From Arthrobacter agilis (GTDB lineage Bacteria; Actinomycetota; Actinomycetes; Actinomycetales; Micrococcaceae): 64,000 bases of DNA. The stretch covers positions 62,001 to 126,000 of the forward strand of contig NZ_NFSC01000031.1 of the NCBI RefSeq assembly GCF_002157505.1, read 5' to 3'. Under the pieces are notes generated by a model. It searched no databases and was not told the origin of the DNA. It saw nothing but the letters and a program-made list of their open reading frames with translations. Every line of letters begins with the position of its first letter. Within the stretch, counting starts at the first letter, position 1. The position numbers and the translations under genes were made by a program. Below are positions 56,095 through 64,000 of this stretch, in pieces.

Positions 56095-56973
56095 TCAGCG
56101 CCGGGGAGCCCCCACTGCGTCACACATCACGTTTAAGACGGACGCCGGGTCCTGGACCACGTCCGGGAAGAACAGACAGACCTGCTCGACGGCCTGGTGG
56201 AGCAGCATGTCGAGGCCGGGCACGATCCGCCCGCCCGCCCGCTGCCACGCGGCGGCCAGGGCGCTCGGCCACGGGTCGTAGGCCACGTCGAGCAGCGTGC
56301 CGTCGGTCCGGAACCCGTCGTCGAGCGACGCGGCGAGGGGGTCCCCGGCGCGCGGCGGCAGCGTGGACACGACGACGTCCGCGGAGCGCAGCGCACCACC
56401 GACCTCCGGCCAGGCCTGCAGTTCGACGCCGATGCCGAGGAGCGCCCCGATCCGCAGGAGGTCGGAGGCTGCCTCCGGGCGACGCACCACGACGCGCGTG
56501 GTGGAGGCGCCCAGGCGCGCCAGTCCCGCGACGGCGGCAGCGGCGGTGCCTCCACCGCCGATGATGACGGGATGGGCGGGTGTGCCCACTCCGGCCCCCG
56601 CCAGGGCGTGCGCCACGCCGGCGACGTCCGTGTTGTGCCCGGTGAGCACGCGGTGTGAACCGTCGCCGCCGACGACGACCGTGTTGACGACACCCAGCGC
56701 GGTCGCCAGGTCCGTGGTGGTGTCGGCCAGCCGCGCCGTCCCGGCTTTCAGGGGCATGGTGACGGACAGGCCGCGCCAGCCGTCCTCGGACCGCACGGTG
56801 CCGAGGAAGTCCTCGAGGGACCGCTCATCGACGTCGATCGCCGTGTAGGAACAGGCGATACCCAGGGCGCGGTAGGCGGCCGCGTGCAGCAGGGGCGACT
56901 TCGAGTGACCGATCGGCGAACCGATCACGGCGGCCCGGAGAGTCCGGGCCGCCGGGGATGCCTCCGGATGCAC
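56095..56973 (-). CDS. aroE: Shikimate dehydrogenase
   Basis: A protein of 292 residues. [17 protein letters not shown] (shikimate site), SVTMPLKAG with catalytic Lys, and NADP loop [10 protein letters not shown] with [11 protein letters not shown] start directly abuts the mltG stop. Confidence 0.94.
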   Translation of the reverse strand: MHPEASPAARTLRAAVIGSPIGHSKSPLLHAAAYRALGIACSYTAIDVDERSLEDFLGTVRSEDGWRGLSVTMPLKAGTARLADTTTDLATALGVVNTVVVGGDGSHRVLTGHNTDVAGVAHALAGAGVGTPAHPVIIGGGGTAAAAVAGLARLGASTTRVVVRRPEAASDLLRIGALLGIGVELQAWPEVGGALRSADVVVSTLPPRAGDPLAASLDDGFRTDGTLLDVAYDPWPSALAAAWQRAGGRIVPGLDMLLHQAVEQVCLFFPDVVQDPASVLNVMCDAVGAPRR

Positions 56974-58197
56974 CTAGTCGCACCGTCCGGGGTGGTCGGC
57001 GCACCATGCGTCGTACTCGGCGACGTAGCGCAGGTGCTCCGCATACGTCTCAGAGAACTTCGTCTCCGCAGTGTCGAGGTTCACCGTCACCCAGAAGTAG
57101 AACGGGACGTCCGCCGGGTTGACCGTCGCGTCGATGGCCTCGTCGCTCGGGGAGCCGATGGGGCCCTTCGGGAGACCCGGGTTCGCGAAGGTGTTGTACG
57201 GGTTCGACGCGTCCGCCTTCTCTTCCTCGCTGAGCTGGTAGGTACGCTTCCCCAGGCCGTACGCGACGGTCGCATCGGACTGCAGGAGTCCGCTGGTCTC
57301 GGTGTTGCCGGGCGTGAGCCGGTTGTTGATCGCGCCGGCCACCGTGGCGTAGTCGCCCTCGCCGGCCTCGGCCTGGACGATACTGGCGATCGTCAGGATC
57401 TCGTACTGCTTGTCCGGATCCGTGACGCCGTCCTCGGCGAGGCGGTCGGTCGTGGCCTTGACCATCTCCTCGATGATCTGCGGGGCCGTCGCCTCGACGT
57501 CGAAACGGTACTCGCCCGGGTGGAGGTACCCCTCGAGCGACAGCGCCTGCGACGGGAGGCCGAACTGCGTGGGATCTTCCGCGAGAGCGTCGAACTCCGC
57601 CCGCGGGATGCCGGTGGACTCGCTGAGGATGTCGAAGACCTCGCCCTGCCGGAGGTCGCGGGCGACAGCGGCGTAGGAGACGAGCGACGGGTCCGCCCCG
57701 AGCAGCGCCTCGGCCGCGTCGGCCGACGGCATCTGCAGGCGCATCTCGTACTCGCCGGGCTGGACCTCACGTCCTTCCGAGATCGCGGACAGCGCCGTGA
57801 TGAACGTGGCGGAGTCGGCGACGATGTCGGCACTCTCGAGGCCGTTGCCGATCGCCAGGGCACCGGCTCCCTCGGGGACCGTGAATACCGTCTCCTCGCC
57901 GCCGGGACCCGGGTAGTCGGTCACCTTGTTGAGACCGAGCATGTCGCGCAGCATCAGCGCGACGCCGAAGACCATACCGGCGAACAGCAGAAGGACGACG
58001 AGGACGACGACGGTGCGCCGGCGTCGCCGGCGCTGCCGAGCCTTGGAGGTCGGGTGCTTCGCGGTGCGCGCGGGGGTGTCCTGCGCTGCGAAGAATTCCT
58101 CGACGGGCTCGGGATGCGCGTAGCCGTCATCCTCGTAGTACGCGTCGACGTCGCTGGGGTCCTGCGAGGCAGTGGAATTGCGGGTACCGTCGTTCAC
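56974..58197 (-). CDS. mltG: Endolytic murein transglycosylase MltG
   Basis: A protein of 407 residues. An acidic 45-residue tail and Arg-rich stop-transfer segment precede one membrane helix (about 62-84); the YceG-like domain holds SLEGYLHPGEYRF, the catalytic Glu in IVQAEAGE (about 270) and NPYNTFANPGLPKGPI. It cuts nascent peptidoglycan strands. GTG start overlaps ruvX by four bases. Confidence 0.96.
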   Translation of the reverse strand: MNDGTRNSTASQDPSDVDAYYEDDGYAHPEPVEEFFAAQDTPARTAKHPTSKARQRRRRRRTVVVLVVLLLFAGMVFGVALMLRDMLGLNKVTDYPGPGGEETVFTVPEGAGALAIGNGLESADIVADSATFITALSAISEGREVQPGEYEMRLQMPSADAAEALLGADPSLVSYAAVARDLRQGEVFDILSESTGIPRAEFDALAEDPTQFGLPSQALSLEGYLHPGEYRFDVEATAPQIIEEMVKATTDRLAEDGVTDPDKQYEILTIASIVQAEAGEGDYATVAGAINNRLTPGNTETSGLLQSDATVAYGLGKRTYQLSEEEKADASNPYNTFANPGLPKGPIGSPSDEAIDATVNPADVPFYFWVTVNLDTAETKFSETYAEHLRYVAEYDAWCADHPGRCD

Positions 58198-58811
58198 GAC
58201 TCCGCATCCCTCCTGCTCGGCGAATTGTCCTTGATAACTGGCTCCTCTGTAGGGGTCAGCAGCGGGCCCTGGATACCCGCTGCGTCACGCGCAGGAACCG
58301 GATCCCCCACGTCCCGTCCACGTGAACGTTGCATATCGATGGCGTGCTGGAGTATTTCGACAGCAGCCACTTGATCCACTACCTTACGATGCTCGCGGCT
58401 GCTCAGACCAGCAGCATGCAGCGACCGGTGGGCCGACACGGTGCTCAGCCGCTCATCCACCAAGCGTACCGGGACGACGAGTGACTGTCGGGTAAGTTCC
58501 TCGACGACGAGTTTCGCGTAGGTCCTTGCCATCTCGGCGGATGCTCCCTCGCGGCCGCTGAGGTTACGGGGAAGTCCCACGAAGATCTCCACGACGCCCC
58601 GCTCGAGGGCCTCGCGCACGAGGATCCGGATGTCGTAGTTCTTCCGCGCGTCGCGCTTCAGCGTGCGGATCGGGGTCGCCAGCAGTCCGTCCCTGTCGCA
58701 CCCCGCGAGGCCGACCCGGACCTGGCCCACGTCGACGCCGAGCTTGGGACCGAAGGGGTAGGGTGCGGCGTCCTGCGTGCCGGACGCCGCACCGGAACCG
58801 TCGTCGCCCAC
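58194..58811 (-). CDS. ruvX: Putative Holliday junction resolvase / pre-16S rRNA nuclease (YqgF)
   Basis: A protein of 205 residues from GTG 58811, chosen because reading further runs into alaS. The RNase H-like fold shows GVDVGQVRVGLAGCD (catalytic Asp), VGLPRNLSGREG and VDERLSTVSA. The 45-residue C-terminal tail is longer than in most relatives. Homologues process the 5' end of 16S rRNA. Confidence 0.93.
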   Translation of the reverse strand: MGDDGSGAASGTQDAAPYPFGPKLGVDVGQVRVGLAGCDRDGLLATPIRTLKRDARKNYDIRILVREALERGVVEIFVGLPRNLSGREGASAEMARTYAKLVVEELTRQSLVVPVRLVDERLSTVSAHRSLHAAGLSSREHRKVVDQVAAVEILQHAIDMQRSRGRDVGDPVPARDAAGIQGPLLTPTEEPVIKDNSPSRRDAES

Positions 58812-58819
58812 GGGAGGCG

Positions 58820-61498
58820 TCAGCGCTCCGCCACGGCGGTGCGGATGGCCGAGAGCGCCTCGGCGATGCGCGACGCGTCGGACCCGCCGCCCTGCGCGAC
58901 GTCGTCCTTGCCTCCACCGCCGCCGCCGAGGATCTTCGCCGCGGTGCGCACCAACGCGCCCGCCTTGACCCCGGCGCTCCGGGCGGCCTCGTTCGTCGCG
59001 ACAAGCACCAGCGGACGGTCCTGGGAGACACCGGTGGCGGCGACGACGGCGGGCTCGGACCCGAGGCGTCCGCGCAGGTCGAGGACGAGCGTCCGCAGTT
59101 CGTCCGCGCCGCCGATCTCGCCAGCGTCGTGCGCGATGAGGCGGACGCCGTCGACGTCCACCGCGGTGTCCACGAGGGATCCCGCAGCGGCGGCCAGCTG
59201 TTCCTTGCGGAGGCGGTCGAGTTCCTTCTCGGCCGCCTTGAGCTTGGTCAGGGTCGCCGAGAGTCGCTCCGGCAGCTGCGCCGAGGGCACCTTCAGCATG
59301 TCGGAGAGCTCGGAGACGAGGGCACGCTCCGCCGCGAGGTGGCGGAACGCGTCGAGCCCGACGAGGGCCTCGACGCGCCGGTTTCCGGATCCGACCGACT
59401 GCTCGCCGAGGAGCGTCAGGCTCCCGATGAGGGATGTCGACGCTACGTGCGTTCCTCCGCACAGTTCCCGGGAGAAGTCCGCGTTCATCTCGACCACGCG
59501 GACGGTCTCCCCGTACGCCTCGCCGAACAGGGCCGTGGCGCCGAGCGCCTTGGCGTCCGCCAGGGACATGATCTTGGTCTCGACCTCGTAGTTGTTGCGG
59601 ATCGCGATGTTCGAGACCTCCTCGATCTCGGACCGTGCCGCGGCACTGATGCCCTCGCCCCACGAGAAGTCGAAGCGCAGGTAGCCCGCTTTGTTGAACG
59701 AGCCGCGCTGCAGCGCCTCGGGGCCGAGGATCTCGTGCAGGGCCGCGTGGACGATGTGCGTGCCCGAGTGGGCCTGCTCCCCCGCGTGGCGGCGCTGGCG
59801 GTCAACGGCGGCCGTCACCGTCGCACCCTGGGCGACCTCGCCCTCCCGTACGACGGCGCGGTGCACGCTCAGGCCCTTGATGGGCCGCTGGACGTCCAGG
59901 ACCTCGACGACGAAGCCGTTCCCGGTGATCAGGCCGACGTCGGCGGCCTGGCCGCCCGCCTCGGCGTAGAACGGGGTCTGGTCGAGGACGAGCTCGATCT
60001 CGTCGCCCTGGAGCGCACTCGGGACCGACTGGCCCTTGTCGAGCACGCCGATGATGGTCGCTTCGGACGTGAGCTCGTCGTAGCCGGTGAAGACCGTCTG
60101 GCCGCGTCCGAGCAGTTCGTTGAACACGGAGAGGTCGGCGTGCCCGGCCTTCTTGCCGCGGGCGTCCGCCTGGGCACGCTGGCGCTGCTCGAGCATGAGC
60201 GAGCGGAAGCCGTCGGCGTCGACCGCCAGGCCGGCCTCCTCCGCCATCTCCAGCGTCAGGTCGATCGGGAAGCCGTACGTGTCGTGCAGCGTGAAGGCAT
60301 CCTGTCCGGACAGCGGGCGCTGCTCGGCCAGGGACTCACGGACCGCTTCCTCCAGCCGTGCCGTGCCGGAGGCGATGGTCCGCAGGAACGCCTTCTCCTC
60401 GGCGTAGGCGATGCGGCTGATCCGCTCGAAGTCCTTCTCGACCTCGGGGTAGACGCCCTTCATGGCGTCCCGGGACGCGGGCAGGAGCTCGGGCAGGCAC
60501 GCCTTCTCGACACCGAGGAGCCGCATGGCCCGGACGGCCCGGCGGATCAGGCGGCGCAGCACGTAGCCGCGGCCCTCGTTGGAGGGCGTGACGCCGTCGG
60601 CGATGAGCATGAGGGAGGACCGGATGTGGTCGGCCACCACGCGCATGCGGACGTCGTCGGTGTGGTGCGGGTCGTCGGGCGATTCAGCGCTCGTGTAGGT
60701 CCTTCCGCTGAGCGCGGCGGCCCGGTCGAGCACGGGACGCACCTGGTCCGTCTCGTACATGTTCTCGACGCCCTGCAGGATCATTGCGAGGCGTTCGAGG
60801 CCCAGGCCCGTGTCGATGTTCTTCTTCGGCAGTTCGCCGAGGATCTCGAAGTCGTCCTTGCCGGTGCCTTCGCCGCGCTGGTACTGCATGAAGACGAGGT
60901 TCCAGATCTCCACGTACCGGGTGTCGTCCGCTTCGGGGCCGCCGTCGACGCCGTACTCGGGTCCGCGGTCGTAGAAGATTTCGGAACAGGGGCCGGCGGG
61001 GCCGGGCTGGCCGGTGGACCAGTAGTTGTCCTTCTTGCCCATCTTCTGGATGCGCCCGGCGGGGACACCGATGCTGTCGCGCCAGATCGCCAGCGCTTCC
61101 TCGTCCTCGTGGTAGACCGTGATCCAGAGCTTCTCCGGCGGCAGCCCGAAGCCGCCGTCGGCCACGTCGCTGGTCAGCAGCTGCCAGGCGAGACGGATGG
61201 CTTCGGCCTTGAAGTAGTCGCCGAACGAGAAGTTGCCGCACATCTGGAAGAAGGTCCCGTGGCGGGCGGTCTTGCCGACCTCCTCGATGTCACCGGTGCG
61301 GATGCACTTCTGGACGCTCGTCGCCCGGCTGTAGGGAGCCTCTGCGCGCGCCGTGAGATAGGGGATGAACGGCACCATGCCGGCGACGGTGAACAGGAGC
61401 GACGGGTCGGAGGAAATCAGCGACGCCGAGGGCACGACGGTGTGGCCGTTCTTCTCGAAGTAGCTCAGCCAGCGGCTGGCAATCTCGTGGGACTTCAT
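58820..61498 (-). CDS. alaS: Alanyl-tRNA synthetase
   Basis: A protein of 892 residues from ATG 61498, with AAGGA seven bases upstream. The class II catalytic domain (FTVAGMVPFIPYLT, GDIEEVGKTARHGTFFQMCGNF in part) precedes the editing domain with HSGTHIVHAAL and CGGTHV, and a Gly-rich C-terminal oligomerisation region. All parts are complete. Confidence 0.98.
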   Translation of the reverse strand: MKSHEIASRWLSYFEKNGHTVVPSASLISSDPSLLFTVAGMVPFIPYLTARAEAPYSRATSVQKCIRTGDIEEVGKTARHGTFFQMCGNFSFGDYFKAEAIRLAWQLLTSDVADGGFGLPPEKLWITVYHEDEEALAIWRDSIGVPAGRIQKMGKKDNYWSTGQPGPAGPCSEIFYDRGPEYGVDGGPEADDTRYVEIWNLVFMQYQRGEGTGKDDFEILGELPKKNIDTGLGLERLAMILQGVENMYETDQVRPVLDRAAALSGRTYTSAESPDDPHHTDDVRMRVVADHIRSSLMLIADGVTPSNEGRGYVLRRLIRRAVRAMRLLGVEKACLPELLPASRDAMKGVYPEVEKDFERISRIAYAEEKAFLRTIASGTARLEEAVRESLAEQRPLSGQDAFTLHDTYGFPIDLTLEMAEEAGLAVDADGFRSLMLEQRQRAQADARGKKAGHADLSVFNELLGRGQTVFTGYDELTSEATIIGVLDKGQSVPSALQGDEIELVLDQTPFYAEAGGQAADVGLITGNGFVVEVLDVQRPIKGLSVHRAVVREGEVAQGATVTAAVDRQRRHAGEQAHSGTHIVHAALHEILGPEALQRGSFNKAGYLRFDFSWGEGISAAARSEIEEVSNIAIRNNYEVETKIMSLADAKALGATALFGEAYGETVRVVEMNADFSRELCGGTHVASTSLIGSLTLLGEQSVGSGNRRVEALVGLDAFRHLAAERALVSELSDMLKVPSAQLPERLSATLTKLKAAEKELDRLRKEQLAAAAGSLVDTAVDVDGVRLIAHDAGEIGGADELRTLVLDLRGRLGSEPAVVAATGVSQDRPLVLVATNEAARSAGVKAGALVRTAAKILGGGGGGKDDVAQGGGSDASRIAEALSAIRTAVAER

Positions 61499-61643
61499 GG
61501 GGCAATCCTTCTGGTGGTCGGGACGCGGCGGAGCGGGAGCATCGGCAAGCCCGTGCTGCGGAAAGCTGGGCCGCGGCCAGGACACGGCGCGGTCAGGACA
61601 CGTCGCGCTGGGCGGCGTGCAGGGGCAGGAGCTGCGGGCTGTC

Positions 61644-61919
61644 CTAGCGGATGGCGCGGCGCGGGGTGGACAGCGCGTCGGCGGTACCGGCGTCGGACGC
61701 GGCAGGAGCGTCGACACCGAGCGCGGCACGGAGGTCACCCTCGCGCTCGGCCATCGCTGTGCGCAGCGTGTCCGCGAAGTCCGCGATGCTGTCACTGATC
61801 TGCCCGACGGCGCGGTTCAGGCCCTCGGGCCCGAGGTTCGATCTGGCCTGGGATACCTTGCGTACGGCGACGACGCCGATCGTGATGCCGGCTGCCAGCC
61901 AGAAGGCTCTTCTGATCAT
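61644..61919 (-). CDS. DUF6167 small membrane-anchored protein
   Basis: A protein of 91 residues. A short hydrophobic N-terminus (about 5-20) is followed by an amphipathic helix. The family is conserved between alaS and the DUF948 gene in actinobacteria; function unknown. Confidence 0.78.
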   Translation of the reverse strand: MIRRAFWLAAGITIGVVAVRKVSQARSNLGPEGLNRAVGQISDSIADFADTLRTAMAEREGDLRAALGVDAPAASDAGTADALSTPRRAIR

Positions 61920-61943
61920 CGTTCTCTCCGGTTCGGTGGGGGA

Positions 61944-62318
61944 CTAGCGGCTGCGCCGACGGCGCGCAGGCGACTTCCGGCCCGCGAGGGCCGAGCGGAC
62001 ACCATACGAGAACGCCGACACCTTGATGAGCGGAGAGCCGATCGTGGCGGCGACGAGCGACGACAGGGCGGAGATGTTGGCCGACGCGTCGGAGACGTTC
62101 GACGTGATGCCGTCGACGGTCCTGAGCTGCTGGTGGGTGGTGCTCACCGTGCTGGTGACCTCCTCGATCAGTGGGGTCGTCTCGTCGGTGACGGTGCGGA
62201 TGGCCTTGCGCAGCTCGTCGAACACGCGGCCGAGCTTCCAGATCGGCACGGCCAGCAGCAGGACCAGGACGGCGAACACGCCAGCAGCTATCAGGCCCGC
62301 AATATCTCCACCTGACAT
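61944..62318 (-). CDS. DUF948 family membrane protein
   Basis: A protein of 124 residues. One N-terminal membrane helix (about 5-27), then a coiled-coil-like region rich in Thr/Val and a basic C-terminal RRRRSR end. DUF948 proteins are of unknown role. The usual neighbour of rpsD and DUF6167. Confidence 0.85.
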   Translation of the reverse strand: MSGGDIAGLIAAGVFAVLVLLLAVPIWKLGRVFDELRKAIRTVTDETTPLIEEVTSTVSTTHQQLRTVDGITSNVSDASANISALSSLVAATIGSPLIKVSAFSYGVRSALAGRKSPARRRRSR

Positions 62319-62395
62319 GGGCGGTCTCCTTTACGCAGGGTGCACCGCCTCTCGGGCGGGCATGGGAATTCTTGCTCCTAGTACCTTACAGAACG

Positions 62396-62425
62396 AAGAG
62401 CCCGCGGCGTGTGCCGCGGGCTCTT
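62396..62425 (-). terminator. Terminator of rpsD
   Basis: A 13-bp GC stem (62396-62408 with 62413-62425) with a 4-base loop, 48 bases after the rpsD stop; followed by CGTTCT. Confidence 0.85.
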
Positions 62426-62473
62426 GGTCTGCACTTCTCGCTCGAGGCTGCCGGATACGGTCAGCCGGGGCGA

Positions 62474-63100
62474 CTAGCGTGCGTAGTACTCGACAACGAG
62501 CTGCTCTTCGCAGGTCACGGGGACCTCGGAGCGCTTCGGGCGACGCACGAGGCGCGCCTGGAGCTTGTCGAGCTGGACGTCCAGGTAGCCGGGAACGGCG
62601 GGGAGGACGTCGCGGTGCGCACCAGCGGCAGCAACCTGGAGCGGGACCATGGTCTCGCTGCGGCTGTGGACGTGGATGAGCTGGCCTTCGGACACGCGGA
62701 ACGACGGACGGTCCACGCGGGCACCGTCCACCATGATGTGGCGGTGCACGATGAGCTGGCGGGCCTGGGCGCTGGTCCGGGCGAAGCCGGCACGCAGCAC
62801 GAGGGCATCGAGACGCATCTCGAGCAGCTCGATCAGGTTCTCACCGGTCAGGCCGGCGGTGCGGCGGGCTTCCTCGAAGATGCGGGCCATCTGCGCTTCG
62901 CGGATGTTGTACTGGGCGCGCAGACGCTGCTTTTCGCGCAGGCGTACGGCGTAGTCGCTGTCCTGCTTGCGACGCGCACGGCCGTGCTGGCCCGGCGCGT
63001 AGGGCCGACGCTCGAGGTACTTCTCTGCCTTCGGGGTCAGAGCGATGCCGAGGGCGCGCGAGATGCGGACCTTCCGGCGGGCACGTGTGTTGTTAGCCAC
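62474..63100 (-). CDS. rpsD: 30S ribosomal protein S4
   Basis: A protein of 208 residues from GTG 63100 (MANNTRARRKVRISRALGI), with AAAGG upstream. It includes the S4 domain (RLDALVLRAGFARTSAQARQ) and lacks the N-terminal zinc cysteines of some relatives. Binds 16S rRNA early in 30S assembly. It stands alone, away from the alpha operon, as usual in this group. Confidence 0.98.
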   Translation of the reverse strand: MANNTRARRKVRISRALGIALTPKAEKYLERRPYAPGQHGRARRKQDSDYAVRLREKQRLRAQYNIREAQMARIFEEARRTAGLTGENLIELLEMRLDALVLRAGFARTSAQARQLIVHRHIMVDGARVDRPSFRVSEGQLIHVHSRSETMVPLQVAAAGAHRDVLPAVPGYLDVQLDKLQARLVRRPKRSEVPVTCEEQLVVEYYAR

Positions 63101-63412
63101 GTTTACCTTTCGATGTTTTTGCGGCGAAGGAACGGACTTGCGCCACGGGGGCGTCCGCACTTCTGGTGTCGCTGGCCTCCACTTGCGGAGAGCCGGGATT
63201 GGCCGCTTCCCGGTACTACAGTGCGCTGCGACCCTGGCCGCCACTCCATGCCGGGCAGCAGGAAACCTGCGGTACGGCATGGGAGGGAAGGCTGGTACAC
63301 GACGACTTGCCAGTCAGCGTTCAATGCTAGCAGTCGGCCCACCGGGCTGCCGAATCGCAGGCCTGCGAGTCGTGCGCTTCCCGGCGCTAATTCCAGGCGC
63401 TAATTCCCGGCG
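63101..63412 (-). promoter_or_regulatory. rpsD promoter and long structured leader
   Basis: No gene fits in this 312-base gap. Reverse-strand TAGCAT (63324-63329), preceded by TGC, is a plausible extended -10, giving a leader of about 215 bases. The leader holds an 8-bp stem (63246-63253 with 63275-63282) enclosing a symmetric 4x4 internal loop and a 5-bp GCAGG-AAA-CCTGC stem. Confidence 0.5.
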
Positions 63413-63421
63413 CTACTTCCC
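63383..63421. repeat. Three 13-bp tandem repeats at the 3' end of rarA
   Basis: Copies of ggcgctaattcc plus one base at 63383, 63396 and 63409; the last, with one change, contains the rarA stop codon. Confidence 0.8.
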
Positions 63422-64000
63422 GCGGATGATCCGCCGGAGCTTCGCCAGGCGTGAGGCGATGTCCCGCTCGACGCCCCGGTCCGTCGGCTCGTAGTAGTCG
63501 CGCCCCACGAGGTCATCCGGTGCGTACTGCTGCAGCGCGATGCCGTGCGGCTCGTCGTGCGAGTACACGTAGCCCTTCCCGTGCCCGAGCTGCGATGCCC
63601 CCGGGTAGTGCGCGTCCCTCAGGTGGGCGGGTATCCCCTGGCCCCGGCCCGCCCTCACGTCCGCGATGGCCGCGTTGATGCCGTTGTAGGCCGCATTCGA
63701 CTTCGGGGCGGTCGCGATGTGCACCACTGCCTCCGCGAGGATGATCCGTGCCTCGGGCATGCCCACGAGCTGCACTGCCTGGGCGGCCGCGACTGCGGTC
63801 TGGAGGGCGGTCGGATCGGCCATCCCCACGTCCTCGGACGCGGAGATCATCAGTCGCCGGGCGATGAACCGCGGGTCCTCCCCCGCCTCGAGCATCCGTG
63901 CGACGTAGTGCAGCGCGGCGTCGACGTCCGACCCGCGGAGGGACTTGATGAAGGCGCTCGCCACGTCGTAGTGCTGGTCGCCCGCGCGGTCGTAGCGCAG
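63413..64000 (-). CDS. rarA: Replication-associated recombination protein RarA, N-terminus beyond window
   Basis: The visible 195 codons are the C-terminal part. [20 protein letters not shown] opens the region after the AAA+ domain, then [27 protein letters not shown] and [18 protein letters not shown] of the MgsA tetramerisation domain. RarA acts at stalled replication forks. The frame is open to position 64000, so the ATPase domain lies outside. Confidence 0.94.
   Translation of the reverse strand: MRYDRAGDQHYDVASAFIKSLRGSDVDAALHYVARMLEAGEDPRFIARRLMISASEDVGMADPTALQTAVAAAQAVQLVGMPEARIILAEAVVHIATAPKSNAAYNGINAAIADVRAGRGQGIPAHLRDAHYPGASQLGHGKGYVYSHDEPHGIALQQYAPDDLVGRDYYEPTDRGVERDIASRLAKLRRIIRGK

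Overview
The window is 64 kb of high-GC chromosome from an actinobacterium of the Micrococcaceae type (Arthrobacter and relatives). The signs are a GC-rich third codon position, frequent GTG and TTG starts, an actinobacterial integration host factor (mihF), conserved actinobacterial families such as DUF3097, DUF6167 and PrsW, and a helicase-dead PriA. Nearly all of it is core chromosome. I see no insertion sequence, prophage, integrase, CRISPR array, tRNA or rRNA gene.

From 1 to 16.5 kb lies a reverse-strand housekeeping run: a truncated LCP-family gene, then era, a CBS-domain membrane protein, ybeY and a phoH-like gene, which overlap one another. Next come a forward GerMN-domain gene, the reverse rsmE-dnaJ-hrcA unit with a CIRCE element, two small forward genes (DUF3097, DUF4870), reverse hemW and lepA, a solitary PemK/MazF-like gene, and rpsT with a strong terminator. 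From 15.5 to 24.1 kb are holA, comEC, comEA, a DegV-family gene and leuS. leuS follows what looks like a leucine leader-peptide attenuator.

From 24.2 to 35.2 kb is glycerol metabolism (glpK, glpF, glpD and a divergent SorC-type regulator), then an accessory-looking block: a medium-chain oxidoreductase divergent from a TetR regulator, and a tightly coupled run of aldo/keto reductase, alpha/beta hydrolase, glycosyltransferase and a 95-residue unknown, followed by a DUF2231 membrane protein.

From 35.3 to 50.5 kb, thirteen reverse-strand genes lie close together, in transcription order pyrR, pyrB, pyrC, a small membrane protein, carA, carB, pyrF, mihF, gmk, rpoZ, coaBC, metK, priA. De novo pyrimidine synthesis thus leads into nucleoid, RNA polymerase, CoA, SAM and replication-restart genes. 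A PyrR-binding RNA hairpin sits just upstream of the pyrR ribosome site. A forward prsW gene is divergent from pyrR.

From 52 to 64 kb is the run rarA (partial), rpsD, DUF948, DUF6167, alaS, ruvX, mltG, aroE, aroC, aroK, aroB, efp, nusB, all on the reverse strand. The most interesting signals are regulatory RNAs and DNA sites (leuS attenuator, rpsD and rpsT leader hairpins, PyrR loop, TetR and SorC dyads, leaderless promoters), a GlpF with both NPA boxes changed, and in-frame tandem repeats in four unrelated proteins. I found no clearly novel multi-gene system; the oxidoreductase-hydrolase-glycosyltransferase run is the best candidate for unassigned function.
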